Shown: piece after piece, positions 40,533 through 50,498 of the stretch | Layout of the letters: every line of letters starts with the position of its first letter | Position numbering within the stretch: position 1 is the first letter of the stretch | Made by a program: the position numbers and the translations under genes | From: Rubrivivax gelatinosus | GTDB lineage: Bacteria > Pseudomonadota > Gammaproteobacteria > Burkholderiales > Burkholderiaceae_C | Direction of reading: 5' to 3' | Assembly (NCBI RefSeq): GCF_004340905.1 | Contig: NZ_SLXD01000005.1 | Location: 248,001-312,000 of the forward strand | DNA length: 64,000 nucleotides | The notes under the pieces: generated by a model | The model's database searches: none | What the model was told of the DNA's origin: nothing | Seen by the model: only the letters and a program-made list of their open reading frames with translations

Positions 40533-41995
40533 ATGGCCGACCTCTTTCTTTCCTACTCGCGCCAGGACAAGCACGCCGCTTCGCGGCTGCCGAGCGCGAT
40601 GTCTGGATCGACTGGGACGACATCCCGTCCACCGCGGCCTGGTGGGCGGAGATCGTCGCGGCCATCGAGGCAACCGACGCCTTCGTCTTCCCGATCAGCC
40701 CCGACGCGGTGGCCTCGCAAGTGTGCGCGGAGGAACTGGCGCATGCGCAGGCGCTGGCGCTGGCCAAGCGTCTGGTGCCGGTGGTCGTGCGCGAAGCCGT
40801 GCCAGCGGCGCTGCGGGCCTTGAACTGGATCTTCCTGCGCGCCGAGCACGACTTCGATACCGGCGTGAAGACGCTGCTGACCGCGCTCGACACAGACCTC
40901 GAGTGGCTGCGCGCGCACACGCGGCTGCTGGTGCGCGGCGGCGACTGGCAGCGCCACGGCGAAGACCCGAGCTACCTGCTGCGGGGCGCCGACCTCGAGG
41001 TGGCGCGCCGCTGGCGCGAAGGCGCCGCAGGCAGGCAGCCGCAGCCGGCGCCGCTGCTCGAGCGCTATGGAGCGCTCATCACGGCCACCCGGGACGGACG
41101 CGTGCGTGAGTTCGACGCCACGACGCTGGCCGAACGGCATGTCCAGCAGCACCCCGGACGCGTGTGGCAGGCCGTGCTCTCGCACGACCAATCGCGGCTG
41201 GCAACGGCGGTGCATGGCGAGCCGCTGGCGCGCGTATGGCGCCGCGGCGCCAAGGCGCCCGAGCAGTTGCCGAGGCTGGACGCGCAGGTGCGCACGATCG
41301 CCTTCTCGTCCGACGATGCGCGGCTGGTCACGGGCAGCGACGACGGCCGGCTGCTGCTGTGGAGCCTCGCGGACGGCAGCTCGCTGTGGCAAGCCCGCCG
41401 TGGCGGCATCGTCTGGTGCGCCGCTATCGATAAGACCGGCCGGCGTGTGGCCAGCGTCGCCGACGACGGCGACCTCGTGGTCCATGACGCCGCCAGCGGC
41501 GCCGAGCCCGCTCGCCTCGCGCAAGGTGCCGTGCCGTCCGAAATCGCCTTCAGCCCCGGCGGCCGCTGGCTCGCACTCAGGTTCTCCTAAGAAGGGCCGC
41601 ACGAGCTGCGGGTGTTCGACGCCCGCAGCTTCCAACAGCACGCCGACTTCCAGCACGACGAACAGGTGGCCGCGATGGCCTGGAACGCCGAAGGCACCCG
41701 GCTGGCCAGCGGCAGCGCCGACGGCTTCGTGCGCGTGTTCGAGGTGCTGGCGCAGCGAGAAGAGGTGCGGCTGCCGATCGGTGGCTACTGCGGCACACTG
41801 GCCTGGATCCCCCGCACGCAGCGGCTGCTCGTCGGCAGCACCCGGGGTGCGTGCGGATCGCGACCGTGGCCCCTCAGGACATGGTGCGCCTTGCCGAGGC
41901 GCGCGTGCCACGCCGCCTGAGCGCGGCCGAGTGGTGGCGCCACCTTCCGGACGAGCCGCTGCCCACCGCCCAGGCTTGCGGGCACGCCGGGGCCG
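40533..41995 (+). pseudogene. Decayed TIR-WD40 repeat gene
   Basis: Begins MADLFLSYSRQDKHA, a TIR-domain start, at 40533. The frame is lost around 40577 and continues in another frame with ERDVWIDWDDIPSTAAWWAE, IVAAIEATDAFVFPISPDAV, with roughly ten residues missing at the junction. WD40-like repeats follow (ARLVTGSDDGRLLLWSLADG; GRRVASVADDGDLVVHDAAS). TAA at 41588-41590 interrupts the frame, which continues as GPHELRVFDARSFQQHADFQ and WNAEGTRLASGSADGFVRVF. A last frameshift near 41845-41852 leads into VRIATVAPQDMVRLAEARVP and AAEWWRHLPDEPL, the usual end of this class. At least three lesions. TIR-WD40 proteins are inferred to act in NAD-linked signalling or defence. Confidence 0.8.
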
Positions 41996-42100
41996 CGCAG
42001 CACCCGCGTGCGAGGTCCTCAAGGCGGCCGCGCACCTGCTCGATGCCGAAAGAGCATGCCTCCGAGCGCCAGACGCCGCCGACGGCCAGCGGCGCCAGAA

Positions 42101-42134
42101 GAAAAAACCCCAGTCGAATCAACGATCTGGGGTT
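42101..42134 (-). terminator. Terminator downstream of icd
   Basis: On the minus strand AACCCCAG (as CTGGGGTT) closes a hairpin with inner CGA/TCG pairs, followed by a TTTTTT run (complement of the A run at 42101-42107). It begins about 45 bp after the icd stop codon, right where transcription of icd should end. Confidence 0.85.
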
Positions 42135-42180
42135 TTGCGCGGGGAGCTCCGGGACGACCGAATACGGCCCCGGGCCCGAC

Positions 42181-43434
<1,254 letters not shown>

Positions 43435-43591
43435 GAAAGAGGTCTCCACAAACCGCGCGTGCGGTGGGTCGTCGGGGATTGAATTCGCAGGAATTGATTC
43501 TAGGTCAACGACTGTCAACCGACTGACGTGCCAGGGCCATCGAAGGACAAGGCCTGGACATGCCCGAGCGCGAGCGCAACGCGGCAAGGGC

Positions 43592-44281
43592 TCAGGTCGC
43601 GCAGTAGGCCTGCCACTGCATCCACAGCCCGTGGCCCAGCGCCCAGCCAGACGCAACGGCCAGCAAGACACCGGCCGACCGTGTCGCCCAAAGCGTCGCC
43701 GACGCCGACTTGGACACGCCGAGCTTGAACCAGAGCATCGGGCCAAGCACCAGCCCGGCACCACTGGCAACGGCGAACGCACCCATTGCCGCGGCGCCCG
43801 CGACCGCAGTGTTGGCCAATGCCGCGACGACCAGCGCCGACTGCAGCAAACCACAAGGCCAGGCAACCCACAACGACCCGGCGGTTGCCGCGCGCGCCGG
43901 CCCGGCGACACGCTGCCAGCCGGAGGCATCGGCCTGAGGCGCACGACGCTGCATGCCGCGGCCGATGTTCTCCAGCCAGGCGGGCTGCCGCCCCTTCCAC
44001 AGCAGCCACAGCCCGAGACCCAGGGCGGCCGCGTGCGCCAGCGTCCACAACGGGCGCAAGGCCGGGCTGAGTTCGCCAACGGCAGACAGCAGGTTGACGC
44101 CGGAGGCGACCAGCGCCCCGGCCGCCGCATAACCCGCGACACGTGCGAAGTGGAAACCCCAGAGCGCCGCACGCTGGCCCGCGGGCAGCAGCGCGGTGCA
44201 GGCAGCGCCGCACATCGCGATGCAGTGCGGCGCGCCGGCCAGCCCGAGCATCAGCGCGCTGACGACGAGCGCGAAGTCCAC
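43592..44281 (-). CDS. TauE/SafE-like (UreH-domain) membrane protein
   Basis: 229 residues with about six transmembrane helices. It begins [20 protein letters not shown] and [10 protein letters not shown]: the GxPHCxxMCG motif of the sulfite exporter TauE/SafE-like proteins that cluster with cbb3 oxidase and copper genes in many Proteobacteria. The paired Cys/His near the start could bind a metal. It follows hemN by 57 bp on the same strand, with a 19-bp palindrome between them. A role in metal handling or cbb3 biogenesis is inferred from neighbourhood only. Confidence 0.75.
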   Translation of the reverse strand: MDFALVVSALMLGLAGAPHCIAMCGAACTALLPAGQRAALWGFHFARVAGYAAAGALVASGVNLLSAVGELSPALRPLWTLAHAAALGLGLWLLWKGRQPAWLENIGRGMQRRAPQADASGWQRVAGPARAATAGSLWVAWPCGLLQSALVVAALANTAVAGAAAMGAFAVASGAGLVLGPMLWFKLGVSKSASATLWATRSAGVLLAVASGWALGHGLWMQWQAYCAT

Positions 44282-44308
44282 GCAGGGGCCCGGATGGTCA
44301 TGGACGGA

Positions 44309-44327
44309 TTATCCCGTTACGGGATAA
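44309..44327. promoter_or_regulatory. 19-bp perfect palindrome ahead of the TauE/SafE-like gene
   Basis: TTATCCCG-TTA-CGGGATAA: 8-bp arms, 3-bp spacer. It lies 28-46 bp upstream of the start of the membrane-protein gene (44281) and just past the hemN stop. The symmetry and position suggest an operator for a dimeric regulator; it has no T run, so it is a poor terminator. Confidence 0.6.
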
Positions 44328-44338
44328 GCCGCGCAGAC

Positions 44339-45727
44339 TCAGATGATGCGGGAGAAGCGCTCGCGGTTGCCGCTGGCACGCAGGTGCTTGTCGAAGACCG
44401 CCGCGACGCCACGCACGTAGTACCAACCCATGGCGGTGATCTGGATCGCGTCGTCGCCGATCTCCACCAGACCGCCTTCGGCGAACGGCTTCAGGTCTTC
44501 GAGTTCGGCGGCGAAGTACTCCGGGAACTTGATCAGATGGGCGAGTTCGATCGACTCGTACTCGACCCGGCCCTGGCACATGATGGCCATGATGACGGCA
44601 CGGCGCAGCACATCGTCGCGCGTCAGCGTGAGGCCACGCACGATCGGGAATTCTCCCTTGGCGATCGACTCGTAGTACTCCGGCAGCGTCTTGGCGTTCT
44701 GGCTGTAGGTGGAGCCCATACGGCCGATCGAGGAGACACCCAGAGCGATCAGGTCGCAGTCGGGCTGCGTGCTGTAGCCCTGGAAGTTGCGGTGCAGGCG
44801 GCCCTGGCGACGCGCAGCCGAGAGTGCGTCGCCCGGAAGCGCGAAGTGATCCATGCCGATGTAGGTGTAGCCCGCGGCGATGAAGCCGGCGATGGCACCC
44901 CCGAGCATCTTGATGCGCGACTCGCCCACCGGAAGATCCGGCGCCAGGATGCGGCGCTGGGGCTTGAACCGTTCGGGCAGATGCGCATAGGCATACAGCG
45001 CGATGCGGTCAGGCCGCAGTTCCGCGACCTGCTGGATCGTGCGCGTGAAGGACTCGGGCGTCTGCTTGGGCAGGCCGTAGATCAAGTCGGCATTGATCGA
45101 CTCGAAGCCGTTGGCACGCGCGGCGACCACGAGGTCACGAACGCTTTCATACGACTGAACGCGGTGCACCGCCTCCTGGACGTCAGGATCGAAGTCCTGG
45201 ATGCCGAAGCTGATGCGGTTGAAGCCCATCGCCGCCAGGCTGCGCAGCCGTTCGGGCGTCGCGGTGCGAGGGTCGACCTCGATCGAGATCTCGGCGCCGG
45301 CGACGATCTTGAACGACTCGCGCAGGCGCGCCATCAGTCGGCCGATCTCTTCGTCGGTCAGGAAGGTGGGCGAGCCGCCGCCGAAGTGAAGCTGCGAGAC
45401 CGACTGTCCGCTGCCGAGTTCGACGACGTGCAGCGCGATCTCCGCCTCCAGCGCGTCCAGGTACTCGGCGCTGCGCTCATGGTGCTTCGTGATGATCTTG
45501 TTGCACGCGCAGTAGTAGCAGACCGACTCGCAGAACGGGATGTGGATATAAAGCGACAACGGCGGCGTACCGCCGACCGTGCCACCTTCGGCGCGCTGGC
45601 GCAGCGCCTGGCGGTACTCCGCTGGGCCGAAGGCTGGGCCAAAGCGGTCCGCCGTCGGGTAGGAGGTATAGCGGGGGCCGGGCACGTCGAGGCGCCTCAG
45701 CAGTGCTTCAGGAACAATCGTGTCCAT
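44339..45727 (-). CDS. hemN: Oxygen-independent coproporphyrinogen III oxidase
   Basis: Converts coproporphyrinogen III to protoporphyrinogen IX without oxygen using radical SAM chemistry, feeding heme to the low-oxygen oxidase. 462 residues, the normal HemN length. The radical SAM cluster motif is CESVCYYCACNK (CxxxCxxC plus the extra HemN Cys) within YIHIPFCESVCYYCACNK, preceded by PGPRYTSYPTADRF. Further landmarks are FGGGSPTFLTDEEIGRL, DPRTATPERLRSLAAMGFNR, and YGLPKQTPESFTRT. An FNR box lies 66 bp upstream of its start (centre to ATG), a distance that fits activation. Confidence 0.96.
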   Translation of the reverse strand: MDTIVPEALLRRLDVPGPRYTSYPTADRFGPAFGPAEYRQALRQRAEGGTVGGTPPLSLYIHIPFCESVCYYCACNKIITKHHERSAEYLDALEAEIALHVVELGSGQSVSQLHFGGGSPTFLTDEEIGRLMARLRESFKIVAGAEISIEVDPRTATPERLRSLAAMGFNRISFGIQDFDPDVQEAVHRVQSYESVRDLVVAARANGFESINADLIYGLPKQTPESFTRTIQQVAELRPDRIALYAYAHLPERFKPQRRILAPDLPVGESRIKMLGGAIAGFIAAGYTYIGMDHFALPGDALSAARRQGRLHRNFQGYSTQPDCDLIALGVSSIGRMGSTYSQNAKTLPEYYESIAKGEFPIVRGLTLTRDDVLRRAVIMAIMCQGRVEYESIELAHLIKFPEYFAAELEDLKPFAEGGLVEIGDDAIQITAMGWYYVRGVAAVFDKHLRASGNRERFSRII

Positions 45728-45786
45728 AATTCATCCGGCCGTCATGCGGTACGGGCTGGACTGTGCCAAACCCTCACCCGATCGGC

Positions 45787-45800
45787 TTGATCTGTCTCAA
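45787..45800. promoter_or_regulatory. FNR box between hemN and fnr
   Basis: TTGAT-CTGT-CTCAA, 9 of 10 matches to the FNR consensus TTGAT-N4-ATCAA. Its centre is about 66 bp before the hemN ATG, so it could place FNR near -41.5 of a transcript starting about 25 nt before hemN. It is about 40 bp before the fnr ATG, where it might also autoregulate fnr. Confidence 0.75.
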
Positions 45801-45833
45801 GCGGCAGCCCGAGACGCGAGCGAAGAATCGAAC

Positions 45834-46655
45834 ATGCCCTTGAGCGACGTCATGAGCGATACTCGGGTCGCCCCCGCCACGCCGGACCGAACTGCTTCCA
45901 ATCGTCGAATCCCTATGAACAACACGTCTTCCGGCATCCGGCTTGAACCGTTCAAGGTCGCCTGCTCGAGCTGTAACCTGCGTGAACTCTGCCTCCCGGT
46001 CGGCATGTCCAACGACCAGCTCGAACGGCTCGACACGATGGTCGCCACGCGGCGTGCGGTGCCGCGCGGGGAGACCTTGTTCCGCGCGGGCGACCCCTTC
46101 CTCTCGCTCTACGCAGTCCGCACCGGTTTCTTCAAGACCTGCGTGTCCTCGGAGGACGGACGCGACCAGGTCACGGGCTTCCAGATGGCCGGCGAGTTGC
46201 TCGGCCTCGACGGCATCGGCACTGACCGCCACACCTGCGACTCGGTGGCGCTTGAGGATTCGCAGGTCTGCGTGATCCCGTTCCAGCAACTGGAGGACTT
46301 GTCGCGCGAGTTCAGCGACCTGCAACGCCAGTTGCACAAGATCATGAGCCGCGAGATCGTGCGCGATCATGGAGTGATGCTGCTGCTTGGCAGCATGCGC
46401 GCCGAAGAACGCCTTGCCGCGTTTCTGCTGAACCTTACGCAGCGCCTGCAGACGCGCGGCTTCTCGCCGCACTCGCTGATCCTTCGCATGACGCGTGAAG
46501 AGATCGGCAGCTACCTCGGCCTGAAGCTCGAGACCGTGAGCCGCACTTTCTCCAAGTTCCAGGACGACGGCATCCTGGAAGTCAAGCAACGCCAGATCCG
46601 CGTGCTCGACCCGCAGGCGCTGCAGAAACTCGTCAACGGTTCGGCCGCCTGCTGA
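45834..46655 (+). CDS. fnr: FNR/CRP-family oxygen-sensing regulator
   Basis: 273 residues from the ATG at 45834 (an alternative ATG at 45915 gives 246). Cysteines that could ligate a [4Fe-4S] cluster are in FKVACSSCNLRELCLP (CxxC plus C six on) and a later one in GTDRHTCDSVAL, matching the four Cys of E. coli FNR. Cyclic-nucleotide-like beta barrel (about 70-180), then the DNA-recognition helix ILRMTREEIGSYLGLKLETV, SRTFSKFQDDGILE. The E-x2-SR pattern predicts recognition of TTGAT-N4-ATCAA, and such boxes are seen upstream of hemN and ccoN. It is divergent from hemN. Confidence 0.92.
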   Translation: MPLSDVMSDTRVAPATPDRTASNRRIPMNNTSSGIRLEPFKVACSSCNLRELCLPVGMSNDQLERLDTMVATRRAVPRGETLFRAGDPFLSLYAVRTGFFKTCVSSEDGRDQVTGFQMAGELLGLDGIGTDRHTCDSVALEDSQVCVIPFQQLEDLSREFSDLQRQLHKIMSREIVRDHGVMLLLGSMRAEERLAAFLLNLTQRLQTRGFSPHSLILRMTREEIGSYLGLKLETVSRTFSKFQDDGILEVKQRQIRVLDPQALQKLVNGSAAC

Positions 46656-46676
46656 GACCGACGCCGCGACAACCCG

Positions 46677-46701
46677 GAACGCCGCGCACCGCGCGGCGTT
46701 C
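46677..46701. terminator. Bidirectional hairpin between fnr and the cco cluster end
   Basis: GAACGCCGCGC and GCGCGGCGTTC pair perfectly (11 bp, 3-nt loop). The following TGCATTTAT gives a weak T tail on the plus strand, so it is best as the fnr terminator. It also lies 9 bp past the last minus-strand gene of the oxidase cluster (46710). Confidence 0.7.
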
Positions 46702-46709
46702 TGCATTTA

Positions 46710-46970
46710 TCAGCCACGAAAACTGCGGCTATTGATCTCGCGTTCACTGCGCGAGAGCAGCAGCGTCACGCCCGCAGCGCCCGCACAAGCCGCCCAGAAG
46801 GCAAAGAAAGCGAGCGTGTAGACAGCGACGGGATCGCTCTCGAGCACGGGCTCACCCATCCATCTCAGTGACGCCGGGTCGAGCAGGGCAAACAGCGCCA
46901 GTTCGAGCAGCACAGCCGCAAGGAACGCCGGCCACAGCACGGCGCTCCAGTCACGCGCACGCCGTCTCAT
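46710..46970 (-). CDS. Small membrane protein at the end of the cbb3 cluster
   Basis: 86 residues with two hydrophobic helices (LWPAFLAAVLLELALFALLD; VYTLAFFAFWAACAGAAGVT) joined by DPASLRWMGEPVLESDPVA. The ends are basic. It follows ccoH by 15 bp on the same strand, so it is very likely part of the operon. No family name is certain; proteins of this size at this position are usual in Burkholderiales. It may assist oxidase assembly, but that is only inference from location. Confidence 0.65.
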   Translation of the reverse strand: MRRRARDWSAVLWPAFLAAVLLELALFALLDPASLRWMGEPVLESDPVAVYTLAFFAFWAACAGAAGVTLLLSRSEREINSRSFRG

Positions 46971-46985
46971 GGCATTGCCGCCGCC

Positions 46986-47228
46986 TCAGGGCGCCGCGGT
47001 CGCGGCGTGGTTACGCGCCGCGATGGCCGGCGTCTGGGCCTCGACCTGCCCCGCCTGCGGCACCGAGGAGGGCACCTCGGTGATCACGATGTCGGCACCG
47101 CGAATCGCGATCACCGCCGTGGCAATGGCGGCGACGACGACGACCAGGGGCCCGCCAAGAACGAGCCAGACCATCCCGATTCGCCACCAGGGCGTGGCCG
47201 GGTCTTGGGATACGGGGGTTGCGCTCAT
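46986..47228 (-). CDS. ccoH: Short FixH/CcoH-like membrane protein
   Basis: 80 residues with one transmembrane helix: PWWRIGMVWLVLGGPLVVVV, followed by AAIATAVIAIRGAD, then a polar Pro/Ala-rich tail. FixH/CcoH proteins help assemble the cbb3 oxidase and usually lie after ccoG, as here (21 bp after ccoG). This one is far shorter than the classic 150-residue FixH; the WWRxGMVWLVLGGP start is that of the short betaproteobacterial form. The symbol rests on position and this motif. Confidence 0.65.
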   Translation of the reverse strand: MSATPVSQDPATPWWRIGMVWLVLGGPLVVVVAAIATAVIAIRGADIVITEVPSSVPQAGQVEAQTPAIAARNHAATAAP

Positions 47229-47249
47229 CTGGACTCCGGTCGGCGCCGC

Positions 47250-48740
47250 TCAGCGCGGGACGACGAATGTTGACTTTTCCGTGGCGTTCGCCAACGTGGC
47301 GTCTCGCGCGTCGGGCAAACGTTCGATGTGGAACTGTATCGCGTGGGCCCCAGGCCCTGCCTGCGTGGCGGTATCCGGCGGCACCCGCAGCGCGATGGTC
47401 ACCCATCGGGCCTCGGCCGGAGCAACGTCGAACTCCTGCGGGCCGTCAGCCACCAACGCTGTCAGACCCTCGGCGCGCACGCGATAACGCTGCGGCGACT
47501 CGGTCGCGTTCATGACCTGCAGCCGGTACAGGTTCTCGATGTAGCCCTCGTCGACGATTCGCGCCAACGAGGCGCGGTCCCGCACGACGTCGACGCGGAA
47601 GGGGCTGCGCAGCGCCAGGCTGGCGGCAAAGGCGCCGACGATGACGAACAGGATGGCGGTGTAGATCAGCACCCGCGGACGCATCACCCGCTGGAGCATC
47701 TGGCCGGGCGACTGGTGCTGCGCCATGCCGTTCTGCGTGACGTAGCGGATCAGGCCACGCGGGTACTTCATCTTGTCCATCACGCCGTTGCAGACATCGA
47801 TGCAGGCGGTGCATCCGATGCACTCGTACTGCAACCCGTCGCGGATGTCGATGCCTGTGGGGCAGACCTGGACACACAACCCGCAATCGATGCAGTCTCC
47901 CAGCCCCTGGCTGCGCGCGTCGATCTTGCGAGACCGCGTGCCACGAGGATCGCCGCGCTCGGCGTCGTAGCTGATGATCAGCGTGTCCTTGTCGAACATC
48001 GCGCTCTGGAAGCGCGCGTAAGGGCACATGTACTTGCACACCTGCTCACGCATGTAGCCCGCGTTGCCCCAGGTGGCGAAACCGTAGAACAGGACCCAGA
48101 AGGTCTCCCAGGGCCCCAGCGAGAGCGCCGCCGCCGAAGGCAGCAACTCCCGGATCGGCGTGAAGTAGCCAACGAAGGTCAGACCGGTCCACAGCGCGAT
48201 CGCGATCCAGAAGAACTGCGTTGCGCTCTTGCGCCAGACCCGCTCGAAGGTCCAGGGGCCGGCATCCAGACGCATGCGGGCATTGCGGTCGCCTTCGAAG
48301 CGCCGCTCGACCCACATGAAGATCTCGGTGTAGACCGTCTGCGGACAGGCGTAGCCACACCACAGACGGCCGGCAACGGCGGTGAACAGGAACAGCGCAT
48401 ACGCCGAGATCATCAGCAGCGCCGACAGGTAGATCAGGTCCTGCGGATACAGGACCAAGCCGAAGATGTAGAAACGCCGTGTGCCGAGGTCAAAGAGCAC
48501 CGCCTGGCGGGCGTTCCATTCCAGCCAGGGCAGACCGTAGAAAACGAGTTGTGTCGCCCAGACCAGCGCCCAGCGCCAGCGGTTGAACCAGCCCGAGACG
48601 GCGCGCGCGTAGATCTTCTTCTGCTTCGCATAAAGCGAAACGACCACCTCCGGAGCGGCCCCGGCTTTCGCCGGCGCCGCACCCGAGGCGGCCTCAGCCG
48701 CGGCGGGCCGGTCTTCGAGGTCGGCCCGCACCTGGCTCAT
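47250..48740 (-). CDS. ccoG: Cytochrome c oxidase accessory protein CcoG
   Basis: Membrane iron-sulfur protein that reduces copper for cbb3 assembly. 496 residues from MSQVRADLEDRP. An N-terminal set of transmembrane helices includes LWCGYACPQTVYTEIFMW (CxxxCP); the ferredoxin-like part has CIDCGLCVQVCPTGIDIRDG and CIGCTACIDVCNGVMDKM, two 4Fe-4S sites, after EQVCKYMCPYARFQ. The C-terminal domain is periplasmic. It follows ccoP by 16 bp and precedes the short ccoH. Confidence 0.95.
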   Translation of the reverse strand: MSQVRADLEDRPAAAEAASGAAPAKAGAAPEVVVSLYAKQKKIYARAVSGWFNRWRWALVWATQLVFYGLPWLEWNARQAVLFDLGTRRFYIFGLVLYPQDLIYLSALLMISAYALFLFTAVAGRLWCGYACPQTVYTEIFMWVERRFEGDRNARMRLDAGPWTFERVWRKSATQFFWIAIALWTGLTFVGYFTPIRELLPSAAALSLGPWETFWVLFYGFATWGNAGYMREQVCKYMCPYARFQSAMFDKDTLIISYDAERGDPRGTRSRKIDARSQGLGDCIDCGLCVQVCPTGIDIRDGLQYECIGCTACIDVCNGVMDKMKYPRGLIRYVTQNGMAQHQSPGQMLQRVMRPRVLIYTAILFVIVGAFAASLALRSPFRVDVVRDRASLARIVDEGYIENLYRLQVMNATESPQRYRVRAEGLTALVADGPQEFDVAPAEARWVTIALRVPPDTATQAGPGAHAIQFHIERLPDARDATLANATEKSTFVVPR

Positions 48741-48756
48741 GTCGCGAACCTCACCG

Positions 48757-49671
48757 TCAACGGGCAGCAACCGTGCTCGTCTGCGACAAACTCCAGACGT
48801 ACGCACCCAGCACGTGGATCTGCTCGGGGCTCAGACGGGCCGCCTGCGCCGGCATGATGTTGACCTTGCCGTTGTTGATCATGTCGACGATCGCCTGCTC
48901 GCCGTAGCCGTGCAGCCAGATCTTGTCGGTCAGGTTCGCCGAGCCGATGGCCTGCATCCCCTTGCCGTCAGGACCGTGGCAGGCTGCGCAGACCACGAAC
49001 TTGGGCTTGCCGAGTTGCGCTGCGACCTCGTTGTGCGGGCTGCCCGACAGGCTCAGCACGTACTGCGCGACGTTCTTGACGTCCTCGGGCGTACCCACCG
49101 CCGCGGCCATGGGAGCCATGTTGCCGACGCGCCCGGCGGTGATGGTTTCCTTGATCTTCTCGAGTGTGCCGCCATGCAGCCAGTCGTTGTCGGTCAGGTT
49201 GGGGAAGCCCTTGCTCCCGCGCGCGTCGGCGCCGTGACACTGCGCACAGTTGTTGGCAAACAGGCGCTCGCCGATCGCCATGGCCTGCGGGTCCTTGGAC
49301 AGTTCCTCCGCCGACTGGCCGACGAACTTGGCGTACAGCGGCGCCATCTGCGCACGCGCCTTGTCCATCTCGGCCGAATGCTGGCCGGTGCTGGTCCAGT
49401 CGAGCGTGCCCTTGTTGCTGCCCAGGCCCGGGTACAACGCCAGATAGATCACCGCGAACGCGACGGTCACCAGGAACAGCCCGGCCCACCAGCGCGGCAA
49501 CGGGTTGTTCAGTTCACGCAGATCCTCGTCCCACACGTGGCCGGTCGTGTTGTCGTCCGCCATGACCTTGCGGCGGCTGGCGATGATCAGCAGGACCAGG
49601 CAGAACACCAGGCTGACGATCGTGATGCCGGCCACGTAGAGTGACCAGCCCGAGTTGAAGAAATCGCTCAT
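48757..49671 (-). CDS. ccoP: Cytochrome c oxidase cbb3 subunit III (di-heme c)
   Basis: Delivers electrons to the binuclear centre of the high-affinity terminal oxidase. 304 residues. Two N-terminal transmembrane segments (about 8-30 and 60-80) precede two c-type heme domains with NNCAQCHGADARG and CAACHGPDGKG, and Met ligands in GNMAPMA and NIMPAQAARL. Start and the ccoQ stop overlap as ATGA. The order ccoN-O-Q-P is canonical. Confidence 0.96.
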   Translation of the reverse strand: MSDFFNSGWSLYVAGITIVSLVFCLVLLIIASRRKVMADDNTTGHVWDEDLRELNNPLPRWWAGLFLVTVAFAVIYLALYPGLGSNKGTLDWTSTGQHSAEMDKARAQMAPLYAKFVGQSAEELSKDPQAMAIGERLFANNCAQCHGADARGSKGFPNLTDNDWLHGGTLEKIKETITAGRVGNMAPMAAAVGTPEDVKNVAQYVLSLSGSPHNEVAAQLGKPKFVVCAACHGPDGKGMQAIGSANLTDKIWLHGYGEQAIVDMINNGKVNIMPAQAARLSPEQIHVLGAYVWSLSQTSTVAAR

Positions 49672-49835
49672 TTACGTTCTCCAGAGGCCTCGACGCCATC
49701 CTTCTCGTCGAAGGGAAGCATCGCAGCCTCGTCGAAGTGTCCGCGGCGCCGCCGCGACCAGGTCCAGACCACGATGGCGATGAAGAGCGCGAAGCTCACC
49801 ACCGTCACGATGGCGCGGAGGGTGTTGATGTCCAT
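49668..49835 (-). CDS. ccoQ: Cytochrome c oxidase cbb3 subunit IV (CcoQ)
   Basis: 55 residues from MDINTLRAIVTVVSF; a single transmembrane helix (AIVTVVSFALFIAIVVWTWS) is followed by RRRRGHFDEAAMLPFDEKDG. Size, the RRRxxFDEAAxLPFDE motif and position between ccoO and ccoP identify it. It stabilises the oxidase complex. The stop overlaps the ccoP start by 4 bases. Confidence 0.92.
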   Translation of the reverse strand: MDINTLRAIVTVVSFALFIAIVVWTWSRRRRGHFDEAAMLPFDEKDGVEASGERK

Positions 49836-49849
49836 GGTCGGTGAAGGCG

Positions 49850-50470
49850 TCACTTGACCGCCGTGCCCAGCACCTGCAGGTACGCCACGACGGCGTCGAG
49901 CTCGCTCTTGCCCTTGACGTCCTCGGCCGACTTGGAGATCTCTTCGTCGCTGTAGGGCACGCCGATCGTGCGCAGCGCCTTCATGCGCGGCGCGAGGCCT
50001 TCGGCGTCGACCGCGTTGCGGGCGAGCCAGGGGTACGCCGGCATGTTGGACTCGGGCACCAGGTCACGCGGATTGTTCAGGTGGATGCGATGCCACTCGT
50101 CGCTGTAACGACCGCCGACACGGTGCAGGTCGGGGCCGGTGCGCTTGCTGCCCCACTGGAACGGATGGTCGTAGACGAACTCGCCGGCCATCGAGTAGTG
50201 GCCGTAGCGCAGCGTCTCCGAGCGGAACGGACGCACCATCTGCGAATGGCAGCCGTAGCAGCCCTCGCGCTGGTAGATGTCGCGGCCCGCCAGCTGCAGC
50301 GCCGTGTACGGCTTCACGCCTTCCAGCGGCTGGGTCGTGGAACGCTGAAAGAACAGCGGGACGATCTCGACGAGCCCGCCGACGGCCACCGTCAGCAGGA
50401 TCAGCACGATCATCAGGAAGTTGCTGGTCTCGATCTTCTCGTGACCGCCGACAGCATGGTTTTTTGCCAT
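49850..50470 (-). CDS. ccoO: Cytochrome c oxidase cbb3 subunit II (mono-heme c)
   Basis: 206 residues. N-terminal transmembrane anchor [20 protein letters not shown], heme-binding [14 protein letters not shown] (CxxCH), and Met ligand region [14 protein letters not shown]. Further family marks are [20 protein letters not shown] and [10 protein letters not shown] at the end. It passes electrons from CcoP to CcoN on the periplasmic side. It starts 28 bp after ccoN. Confidence 0.96.
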   Translation of the reverse strand: MAKNHAVGGHEKIETSNFLMIVLILLTVAVGGLVEIVPLFFQRSTTQPLEGVKPYTALQLAGRDIYQREGCYGCHSQMVRPFRSETLRYGHYSMAGEFVYDHPFQWGSKRTGPDLHRVGGRYSDEWHRIHLNNPRDLVPESNMPAYPWLARNAVDAEGLAPRMKALRTIGVPYSDEEISKSAEDVKGKSELDAVVAYLQVLGTAVK

Positions 50471-50498
50471 GGTCTTGTATCTCCTAGGGTTCGGGCGG

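Noticed and set aside
27431..42134. Similarity of the hairpins at 27431-27457 and 42101-42134 (both CCCCA-type) as a second att pair
   Set aside because: Both are ordinary terminators with T runs after a tRNA and after icd; the sequences differ outside the short CCCCA core.
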